Assembly (NCBI GenBank): GCA_046302815.1
Contig: JBKCHO010000146.1
Span: 1 to 25,335 of the forward strand
DNA length: 25,335 bases
From: JALRAP01 sp046302815
GTDB taxonomy: Bacteria > Bacteroidota > Bacteroidia > AKYH767-A > OLB10
Direction of reading: 5' to 3'
The notes under the pieces were generated by a model. The model was not told the DNA's origin and searched no databases. It saw only the letters and a list, made by a program, of their open reading frames with translations. This document shows, one piece after another, positions 16,678 to 22,999 of this stretch (positions are counted from its first letter, which is position 1; the number at the start of each line of letters is the position of its first letter). The translations under genes and the position numbers were made by a program.

Positions 16678-17657
16678 GAAAAGTGCTTCCCGTTGCAGAA
16701 TTAAGGGGTATGGTTGAGGATGGTATTTCCCATTTGAAATTCCCCTTGAGCCCAGCAGATTTGTATGATCCCATAAACTACATGTTATCTCTTGAAGCAA
16801 AAAGAATGCGTCCCGTTTTGGCATTGGCTGGCGCGAATCTTTTTTCTGATGAATTGGATTCAGTGGTAAAACCCGCTATCGGCTTGGAGGTATTTCACAA
16901 TTTCACCCTGTTACATGATGATATCATGGATAACGCACCACTGCGCCGTTCCATGGAAACCGTACACGCCAAGTGGAATCCCAATGTAGCCATTTTGTCC
17001 GGCGACACGATGTTTGTTAAAGCCTGCCAATTGATGCTTGAGACTCCCGACGCTGTTATTCGTCCCGTTATGGAGTTATTCCATCAAACTGCGATCGAGG
17101 TTTGTGAAGGCCAACAAATGGATATGGATTTTGAATCAATGTCCAATGTCAAAGTGGAGGATTATATCACCATGATCACCAATAAAACAGCTGTTTTATT
17201 GGCATGTTCTTTAAAAACAGGAGCGATTATTGCCGGGGCGGACAACGCAGATTCAAACAGTCTTTATGAATTTGGTAGGGATATGGGCATAGCCTTCCAG
17301 TTGCAGGACGATATTTTGGATGTTTTTGGTGACATGACCAAGGTAGGAAAGGTTCAGGGTGGTGATATAATTGCCAACAAGAAAACATTCCTCTGGATAA
17401 GAGCCTTTGAATTGGCCAATAGCGATGAATTGGCAGAATTGGAATTTTGGTCTACAGGTATTAATGCGGATCCTTCTAAAAAAGTGGAAACCATCACGGC
17501 CATTTACAATCGTATTGGAATTCGCGAGCTGGCTGAGGCTGAAATGTCCAAATACTTCGAATCAGCAATGCGCCACTTGGATGCTGTTAAAGTTCCTAAA
17601 GACAGAAAATCAACAGTTTTGGGTATAGCGGAAAAATTGATGGTTCGGGAAAAATAA
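16674..17657 (+). CDS. Trans-prenyl diphosphate synthase, probably geranylgeranyl diphosphate (C20) type
   Basis: A 327-residue all-helical prenyl transferase that condenses isopentenyl diphosphate with allylic diphosphates. Both aspartate-rich motifs are intact: HDDIMD (Asp82, Asp83, Asp86) and QDDILD (Asp212, Asp213, Asp216), plus KRMRPVL for diphosphate binding. Phe77 sits five residues before the first Asp. In this family a bulky aromatic residue there limits chain length, as in archaeal GGPP synthase, whereas long-chain IspB enzymes have a small residue. I therefore favour a C15-C20 product, most likely GGPP for carotenoids or similar, over a quinone side-chain enzyme. It is coupled to the epimerase (ATGA overlap) and ends 28 nt from the convergent photolyase gene. 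Confidence 0.88.
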   Translation: MRKVLPVAELRGMVEDGISHLKFPLSPADLYDPINYMLSLEAKRMRPVLALAGANLFSDELDSVVKPAIGLEVFHNFTLLHDDIMDNAPLRRSMETVHAKWNPNVAILSGDTMFVKACQLMLETPDAVIRPVMELFHQTAIEVCEGQQMDMDFESMSNVKVEDYITMITNKTAVLLACSLKTGAIIAGADNADSNSLYEFGRDMGIAFQLQDDILDVFGDMTKVGKVQGGDIIANKKTFLWIRAFELANSDELAELEFWSTGINADPSKKVETITAIYNRIGIRELAEAEMSKYFESAMRHLDAVKVPKDRKSTVLGIAEKLMVREK

Positions 17658-17685
17658 GTTCTTCCATTGGAACCCCAAGAGTTTT

Positions 17686-19002
17686 TCACTCGGCTTTTGC
17701 CAATCCTTCCTTGAAGACGCTCAAGCATCGCTCCCTTGCAAACTTATGTTCCACTATGGGTTGAGGGTACTTCCTAAAATCTTCAAATTCAGGAACCCAC
17801 TTTCGTATGTATTTATATTCCGAATCAAATTTTTTTGTTTGCTCATAAGGATTGAAAACCCTGAAATAAGGCGCGGCGTCACAGCCGCTCCCTGCTGCCC
17901 ATTGCCATCCGCCGTTGTTGGCAGCTAAATCGAAGTCAAGGAGTTTTTCGGCAAAATAGGCTTCTCCCCAGCGCCAATCAATCAAAAGATGCTTTACCAG
18001 AAAGCTTGCAGTAATCATCCGAACTCGGTTATGCATGAAACCGGTTGCATTTAGTTCACGCATTCCAGCATCCACAATAGGATACCCCGTCATACCCTTG
18101 CACCATTTTTCAAACTCGTCCTCATTGTTTCTCCACTTGATTCGGTCATAGGCAGGCTTGAAAGCCCTTTTTGCTGAGTGAGGGAAATGCCAAATGATCA
18201 TATGGTAAAAGTCACGCCATATAAGTTCATTCATCCAGGCTTCGCTCTTTTTCTCGAGCGCTGAAGATGCAAGTTTTCGAATGCTTACTGTTCCGAAGCG
18301 TAAATGAACACTAACTCTAGATGTGGCGGGAAGTGATGGAATGTCGCGCCACTCCTTGTAATGCTCCAATATGCCCTCTCGGATTTCAACGGGAGGGAAG
18401 GGAATGTTTGGTCTCCCGAAACCCATCGATTTCAAATCATGAATGGAGTTCGATTTATTTTGAAGAACCTTGTCAAGTAATTTTTCCGACGGGTAAGGCT
18501 TCAAAGCAGAATCGCTCAGGGTTTTGTAAAACTTATTTTTGAATGGAGTGAAAACAGTGTAAGCTAAACCGTCGTCCTTTACCACCTCTGACTTTTCGAA
18601 AATCACTTGATCCTTGAAGGATTTGAATTGAACCCCCGAGTAGGTCAGAAGATTTTGAACGGATTCATCTCTTTGCCTAGCATAAGGTTCATAGTCATGG
18701 TTGGTGAATACGGAGTCGATTTCAAAATTCTCACACCAATGGGCCCAAGCCTCCTCCGGTGTTCCAAAAAAACTCAGGATTGACCCTCCATTTTTTTTCA
18801 ATTCCGAATCCATCAACATCAATTGGTCGTGAATAAAAGTAACTCGCGCATCCTCTCGGTTGGTGAGCTTATCAAGGATATTTCGGTCGAATATGAATAC
18901 GCATTGGACCGGTTTGCCCGCTGAAAGAGCTTCAAAAAGCCCATGGTTATCGGCCAGCCTTAAGTCTCTTCGAAACCAAAAGAAGTTGCATTTCGTTTTC
19001 AT
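17686..19002 (-). CDS. phrB: Class I deoxyribodipyrimidine photolyase
   Basis: A 438-residue light-driven repair flavoprotein that reverses cyclobutane pyrimidine dimers. The N-terminal antenna domain starts with FWFRRDLRLADNHGL. The FAD domain contains the substrate-contact Trp in NELIWRDFYH, GMTGYPIVDAGMREL, MHNRVRMITASFLVKHLL and NNGGWQWAAGSGCDAAPYFR. Trp residues at FEKWCKG, LLIDWRWGE and GGWQW correspond to the electron-transfer triad, so photoactivation should be intact. It resembles E. coli PhrB closely enough for CPD repair; a cryptochrome role is less likely. Its ATG shares an ATGA with the stop of the TIGR01777 gene upstream, and the MerR-B12 regulator lies about 1.8 kb away. Confidence 0.93.
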   Translation of the reverse strand: MKTKCNFFWFRRDLRLADNHGLFEALSAGKPVQCVFIFDRNILDKLTNREDARVTFIHDQLMLMDSELKKNGGSILSFFGTPEEAWAHWCENFEIDSVFTNHDYEPYARQRDESVQNLLTYSGVQFKSFKDQVIFEKSEVVKDDGLAYTVFTPFKNKFYKTLSDSALKPYPSEKLLDKVLQNKSNSIHDLKSMGFGRPNIPFPPVEIREGILEHYKEWRDIPSLPATSRVSVHLRFGTVSIRKLASSALEKKSEAWMNELIWRDFYHMIIWHFPHSAKRAFKPAYDRIKWRNNEDEFEKWCKGMTGYPIVDAGMRELNATGFMHNRVRMITASFLVKHLLIDWRWGEAYFAEKLLDFDLAANNGGWQWAAGSGCDAAPYFRVFNPYEQTKKFDSEYKYIRKWVPEFEDFRKYPQPIVEHKFARERCLSVFKEGLAKAE

Positions 19003-19910
19003 TTTCCAAATAGGTTACGAAGCGCCATGTCGGCTTGTGGATATGTGAATTTGAAACCTGTGCGTTCAATTTTTTTTGAGGACACCCGAGTGCCATGAAC
19101 CACAATTTTGGACATCTCACCCATCAATAAACGCATTAAAAAAGCCGGAATGCGAATCCGCAAAAAGAACCCGCCTAGAATTTGGCCTATCAATATCATG
19201 AGGTTCCTATTGGTGAGCGGACCAGGAGCAACAGCATTGTAGATACCATTCATGCTTTCATCTTGAATAGCCCTAACCATCAGTCTGCAGAGGTCATCGA
19301 TATGTATCCAACTTTGATATTGGTTCCCGCTGCCAAAAATGGGCAAAACCCGGAAAGCCATGGGCTTTTTGATTTCCGCCAACATGCCACCTTCATTGCT
19401 TAAAACAATGCCAATCCGGTAGATCACAGTTCGTAGTCCATTCGAACGGAACATTCGTGCTTCGGTTTCCCATCGGACACAAGTTGTACCAAGAAAGTCA
19501 TCTGTTGCAGGGCTCTCCTCATTCATGATCATTTCACCCGTATCGCCGTAAATTCCCGTAGCCGATGCGTTGATAACCAGCTTGACTTGGTTAGGGTATT
19601 TATGAATAGATTCCACCAACAGCTTGGTCGACAAAACACGGCTATTGATGATTTTCCTTCTTCTCCATGGCGTCCAAAGGGCGCCTGCGATGCTCTCGCC
19701 AGCCAAATTGATAATTACATCTGCCTGTTCTATGGCCGAAAGGTCAATTTCACCATTAGATGGATCCCAATGGAATATACCCTTGCCGGGATTTGATATC
19801 GCCCTACTTAATCGAATAACTTTGAAGTGACGGCTCTCCAAAAGTTCGGATAATCTTTGACCGATCAATCCGCTGCCTCCTGCAACTAGAATGGTTTTGG
19901 TTTGTGACAT
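18999..19910 (-). CDS. TIGR01777 family epimerase-like SDR protein (YfcH-type)
   Basis: A 303-residue atypical short-chain dehydrogenase of the TIGR01777/YfcH group. It has the NAD(P) motif GGSGLIGQRL near the N-terminus, the family signature INLAGESIAGALWTPWRRR and KIINSRV, then INASATGIYGD, SPATDDFLG and a C-terminal DUF1731-like tail (IPAFLMRLLMGEMSKIVVHG, then VSSKKIERTGFKFTYP). I chose the ATG at 19910; a TTG four codons upstream is possible but adds nothing conserved. The biochemical function of the family is not established. It is translationally coupled to the photolyase, an association seen for this family in other bacteria. Regulation probably involves the region 19911-20035. Confidence 0.85.
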   Translation of the reverse strand: MSQTKTILVAGGSGLIGQRLSELLESRHFKVIRLSRAISNPGKGIFHWDPSNGEIDLSAIEQADVIINLAGESIAGALWTPWRRRKIINSRVLSTKLLVESIHKYPNQVKLVINASATGIYGDTGEMIMNEESPATDDFLGTTCVRWETEARMFRSNGLRTVIYRIGIVLSNEGGMLAEIKKPMAFRVLPIFGSGNQYQSWIHIDDLCRLMVRAIQDESMNGIYNAVAPGPLTNRNLMILIGQILGGFFLRIRIPAFLMRLLMGEMSKIVVHGTRVSSKKIERTGFKFTYPQADMALRNLFGK

Positions 19911-19966
19911 GTTAAAATTCAAACAATAATTCTCAAGCTAAAGTTTACGCCAAATTAATAGGTTGT

Positions 19967-20017
19967 GGCAATTGCTGTTGAAAAACCATCAAAAGTCATA
20001 TTGCAATCGGCAATTGC
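19967..20017. repeat. Two copies of GGCAATTGC (palindromic core GCAATTGC), candidate operators
   Basis: Copies lie at 19967-19975 and 20009-20017, spaced 42 bp, close to four helical turns. The second copy, extended as ATCGGCAATTGCGAT, sits inside the 19-bp spacer of the ferredoxin promoter, and another palindrome, ATTGCAAT (20000-20007), covers its -33 TTG. Placement in the spacer is typical of MerR-family operators. The core octamer also occurs inside recQ (4772-4779) and DUF5522 (24000-24007), so chance cannot be excluded. Confidence 0.45.
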
Positions 20018-20030
20018 GATGTTAATTTTG
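20001..20030 (+). promoter_or_regulatory. Consensus Bacteroidota promoter of the ferredoxin-MerR operon
   Basis: TTG (20001-20003), exactly 19 bp, then TAATTTTG (20023-20030), a full match to the TTG-N19-TAnnTTTG consensus. Five bases separate the -7 box from the ATG at 20036, predicting a start of transcription at or next to the start codon. Confidence 0.65.
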
Positions 20031-20035
20031 TAGCC

Positions 20036-20353
20036 ATGAAATACAAAAAACACATTTTCATTTGCAACAACCAGCGCACATCGGGCGATCGTAAGAGTTG
20101 TGGAGAAACCCATGGGCTTGAATTGGTCAAGGCTTTCAAAAAATTGATTTCGGATGCAGGAATCAGTGTGGATGTGAGGGCGCAGAAGGCCGGTTGCATG
20201 GATGTTTGTGATTTGGGTCCAGTCATGGTCATTTACCCTGAGGGTGTTTTTTATGGAAATGTGGGTTTATCAGATGTGGATGAAATATTTCATGAACATG
20301 TGCTCAACGATAGGCCCGTAGAACGGCTCAAGCTTTCTTTTGGCAAGAAATAG
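20036..20353 (+). CDS. Thioredoxin-like [2Fe-2S] ferredoxin
   Basis: A 105-residue protein of the thioredoxin-fold 2Fe-2S ferredoxin family (Shethna/NuoE-like). The four cluster ligands are visible: Cys10 and Cys22 (FICNNQ...KSCGE; C-x11-C) and Cys54 and Cys58 (GCMDVCDLGP; C-x3-C), followed by the family's VMVIYPEGVFYGNV. It probably acts as a soluble electron carrier, but no partner oxidoreductase is evident. It is the first gene of a run with the 119-residue unknown (1 nt gap) and the MerR-B12 regulator (69 nt further). The promoter is a strong match, and a candidate operator lies within it. Confidence 0.88.
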   Translation: MKYKKHIFICNNQRTSGDRKSCGETHGLELVKAFKKLISDAGISVDVRAQKAGCMDVCDLGPVMVIYPEGVFYGNVGLSDVDEIFHEHVLNDRPVERLKLSFGKK

Positions 20354-20354
20354 A

Positions 20355-20714
20355 ATGACTATCGATATTGAACCATATCGGCACGACCTTGAAGTTATCC
20401 GGGACACCGCCCAACAGGTTATCCGCGACTTCGGATTGTATGGTTTTCAAATTCAATTCACAGGGAATGCCCACACAGCCTATGCTGAACTGCATGCGCA
20501 GTTGGTACCAGCACTTCAGCAATTGGAGAAATCGGGTCGGGACCAAATTCGATCCTTGCTATACCGAATAGACATCCCCGAAAGGGATTTTGCGCAAATA
20601 ACTGTAAATCAATCGAAAGAAAGTTTTTGGAGTGAGTTGGCTGGACTTATTCTTCGCAGAGAACTGACAAAAGTGATTACCAGAAAACTTTTCAGCCCTA
20701 GCAATGGTTTGTAA
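20355..20714 (+). CDS. Conserved hypothetical protein, 119 residues
   Basis: A soluble, largely helical protein with no signal peptide or membrane segment. Visible features are a helical first half (HDLEVIRDTAQQVIRDFG), a stretch reading ITVNQSKESFWSELAGLILRRE and a basic C-terminus. It looks like a small protein seen in other Bacteroidota, but I know no function. The ATG at 20355 lies one base after the ferredoxin stop; a TTG 15 nt upstream would overlap the ferredoxin gene and is not needed. Co-transcription with the ferredoxin is very likely. Confidence 0.65.
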   Translation: MTIDIEPYRHDLEVIRDTAQQVIRDFGLYGFQIQFTGNAHTAYAELHAQLVPALQQLEKSGRDQIRSLLYRIDIPERDFAQITVNQSKESFWSELAGLILRRELTKVITRKLFSPSNGL

Positions 20715-20733
20715 ACTCTGAAACCCGACAGAT

Positions 20734-20751
20734 CGGATGAATATGTATCCG
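20734..20751. repeat. Inverted repeat CGGAT-N8-ATCCG upstream of the MerR-B12 gene
   Basis: An 18-bp dyad with 5-bp arms lies in the 69-bp gap before the regulator, 33 bp from its ATG. It is a plausible autoregulatory operator. No Bacteroidota -7 box is evident in this gap. Confidence 0.35.
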
Positions 20752-20783
20752 GATTTTGCCCGTAAGACTAAGAACAGCAGATC

Positions 20784-21668
20784 ATGAATCACTTTTCGAT
20801 TAAAGATATTGAGAACCTCACGGGAATTAAGTCACACACCCTTCGTATCTGGGAACAACGCTACGGTATTCCACACCCCAAGCGCACTGCTACCAACATT
20901 CGATACTATGACGGTGATGACCTAAAGCTGTTGCTAAATGTCTCCATGCTCAACAGGCAGGGCTACAAGATTTCCAAGCTTACCAAACTTTCTAAGGATC
21001 AGCTGGAGCAAATGGCCTTTGAACAGGCGCTCAGTGATACTGACACAGATTCACAAGTAGACGCCATGCTGTCTGCGATGTTCAGTTTGGATGAGCCAGG
21101 TTTCGATAAGGTCTTGTCGTCTCATTTAGTGCGTCATGGTTTGGAAAAGACCATGATTGATCTTTTCTTTCCTTTCTTGAAGAGGGTAGGTGTTCTTTGG
21201 CAAACGGGTCAGGTCAATCCAGCCTATGAGCATTTCATGAGCAATTTGATCCGCCAAAAAATGATTGTTGCCATAGACTCGCTCAATGTGCCGACAAAAT
21301 CGAACTCGAAGAAATTTGTAATGTTTCTTCCAGAAAACGAAACGCACGAGCTAGGCTTGCTGTTTGCCCATTACATCGTAAGATCCCGTGGGCATAACAG
21401 TCTTTATCTAGGTCAAAACCTGGCCTATACCGATTTAGATGGTTTGGTAATGCAATACAACCCGGAGTATATCATGTCGGTTGTCACGGCTAGTCCTCCC
21501 AAGCAAACGGCTCAGGAGTTTGTTACAAAACTGGGAGAGCGTTTCAAAAAGCAAACCATCGTTTTAACGGGATTCCAAATTACCTCGCATGGTTTCCTTA
21601 AGTTCACATCAAACACCAAAGTCATACAAAGCTTTGGTGATTTCGTTGCCTTCGTAGAAGGTGTTTGA
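20784..21668 (+). CDS. MerR family regulator with cobalamin-binding domain (CarH/LitR-like)
   Basis: A 294-residue regulator with an N-terminal MerR winged helix (FSIKDIENLTGIKSHTLRIWEQRY, about 4-27, then NIRYYDGDDLKLL), a helical bundle and a C-terminal B12-binding Rossmann domain. The bundle has Trp139-x9-Glu149-His150, the W-x9-EH motif that packs around adenosylcobalamin in CarH. The Rossmann domain has Glu186-x-His188-x-x-Gly191, the (E/D)xHxxG motif whose His is the lower cobalt ligand. Proteins of this type repress carotenoid, photolyase and other light-response genes in the dark and release DNA when light breaks the cobalt-carbon bond. The residue after Trp139 is Gln140; in Thermus CarH this position is the His that ligates cobalt after illumination. 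It is convergent with tyrS, 2 bp apart. Confidence 0.88.
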   Translation: MNHFSIKDIENLTGIKSHTLRIWEQRYGIPHPKRTATNIRYYDGDDLKLLLNVSMLNRQGYKISKLTKLSKDQLEQMAFEQALSDTDTDSQVDAMLSAMFSLDEPGFDKVLSSHLVRHGLEKTMIDLFFPFLKRVGVLWQTGQVNPAYEHFMSNLIRQKMIVAIDSLNVPTKSNSKKFVMFLPENETHELGLLFAHYIVRSRGHNSLYLGQNLAYTDLDGLVMQYNPEYIMSVVTASPPKQTAQEFVTKLGERFKKQTIVLTGFQITSHGFLKFTSNTKVIQSFGDFVAFVEGV

Positions 21669-21670
21669 TT

Positions 21671-22948
21671 TTACTCCGCTTTAACTAGCAGATAATTTTT
21701 CTTGCCTTTCTGCAAAAGCAGGTATCTGCCGCCGATTAATCTTGATGAATCCACGGTAATTGCCATGTCGTCGGTTTTTTCTTTGTTCAGGCTAACTCCA
21801 CCTGCAGCAACCAATTTTCTGGCCTCACCCTTGGAGGGCAATAACCCTGTCTTTTCAGTCAGCAGGTCCAAGAGGGGTATTCCCGAATCCAATTCAGATC
21901 TGGATATAATGGCTTGCGGAACGCCTTCCATTACATCCAACAACATCCTTTCATCGATATTCCTCAGCAACTCCGCCGTCCCTTGTCCAAAAAGGATTCG
22001 GCTGGCCTCTTCGGAGTTTCTTAGGTCATCTTCGGAGTGGATTCGAATGGTAAGGTCACGCGCCAATGCTTTTTGCAGAATGCGTTGCTCAGGAGCAGCG
22101 GCATGTTGCTTTTCCAAGGATTCAACCTCGTCCCTAGGTATAAAAGTGAAGATGCGAATGAAGCGAGATGCGTCATCGTCGGCGCAATTCAGCCAAAACT
22201 GATAAAACTGGTAAGGGGATGTTTTGCGTGCATCGAGCCAAACATTTCCCTTTTCCGTTTTTCCAAACTTGCTGCCATCGCTTTTCGTGATCAAAGGAGA
22301 AGTCAGCGCGAAAGCCTCTCCAGAAGCCTTCCGGCGGATCAATTCGGTTCCAGTGACGATGTTGCCCCATTGATCAGAACCGCCCATTTGTAAACGGCAG
22401 CCTTTGTTGTTGAACAGCCAAAAGTAATCGTATCCCTGAACCAATTGATAGCTGAATTCGGTGAATGAGAGACCTGTTTCCAAACGGCGCTTAACCGAAT
22501 CCTTGGCCATCATATAATTGACGGTGATATGCTTTCCAGCATCACGAATGAATTGCAGGAAAGACATGTTTTTAAACCAGTCGTAGTTGTTGACCATTTC
22601 AGCACTGTTAGCTCCACAATTGAAGTCGAGGAACTTTTCAAGTTGTGCTCTAACACATGCCACATTGTGGTTTAAAGTTTCTTCATCGAGTAGGTTCCTT
22701 TCTTCCGATTTTCCGGAGGGGTCTCCCACCATGCCGGTGGCTCCGCCAACGAGCGCTATGGGCTTGTGTCCGGCGCGCTGAAAATTCATAAGTAAAATGA
22801 TTTGCACCAAATTGCCTATGTGCAGTGAATCTGCTGTGGGGTCAAAGCCGATGTATCCGGTGGCCATACCTTTGGCGAGGTATTCTTCCGTTCCTGGCAT
22901 GATATCATGGATCATGCCTTTCCATCTCAGCTCTTCTATGAAATTCAT
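21671..22948 (-). CDS. tyrS: Tyrosyl-tRNA synthetase
   Basis: A 425-residue class I aminoacyl-tRNA synthetase that charges tRNA-Tyr. The HIGH-type motif is HIGN (43-46, within DSLHIGNLVQ) and the KMSKS-type loop is KFGKT (in SDGSKFGKTEKG). TGYIGFDPTADSLHIG and the YQLVQGYDYFWL region are typical of bacterial TyrRS. The C-terminal S4-like RNA-binding domain (~350-425) reads SKGEARKLVAAGGVSLN. Length is normal (about 420-430). The ATG lies about 20 nt after a consensus promoter. Confidence 0.97.
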   Translation of the reverse strand: MNFIEELRWKGMIHDIMPGTEEYLAKGMATGYIGFDPTADSLHIGNLVQIILLMNFQRAGHKPIALVGGATGMVGDPSGKSEERNLLDEETLNHNVACVRAQLEKFLDFNCGANSAEMVNNYDWFKNMSFLQFIRDAGKHITVNYMMAKDSVKRRLETGLSFTEFSYQLVQGYDYFWLFNNKGCRLQMGGSDQWGNIVTGTELIRRKASGEAFALTSPLITKSDGSKFGKTEKGNVWLDARKTSPYQFYQFWLNCADDDASRFIRIFTFIPRDEVESLEKQHAAAPEQRILQKALARDLTIRIHSEDDLRNSEEASRILFGQGTAELLRNIDERMLLDVMEGVPQAIISRSELDSGIPLLDLLTEKTGLLPSKGEARKLVAAGGVSLNKEKTDDMAITVDSSRLIGGRYLLLQKGKKNYLLVKAE

Positions 22949-22968
22949 GGATGTGTAATAGTTTGGTG

Positions 22969-22998
22969 CAAAGATAGGATTCGCGATTTACCCCGCAA
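22969..22998 (-). promoter_or_regulatory. Consensus promoter of tyrS
   Basis: On the minus strand TTG (22998-22996), exactly 19 bp, then TATCTTTG (22976-22969) match the Bacteroidota TTG-N19-TAnnTTTG promoter fully. The predicted leader is about 15 nt. No T-box or other leader RNA fits in that space. Confidence 0.65.
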
Positions 22999-22999
22999 T

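Noticed and set aside
17658..17700. Terminator hairpins between the prenyl synthase and photolyase genes
   Set aside because: Only short or bulged stems (for example TTCC-ATT-GGAA) without a good T tract; not enough to call.
16674..21668. A complete carotenoid biosynthesis cluster
   Set aside because: No phytoene synthase, desaturase, cyclase or hydroxylase is present; only a precursor enzyme and regulator-type genes are seen.
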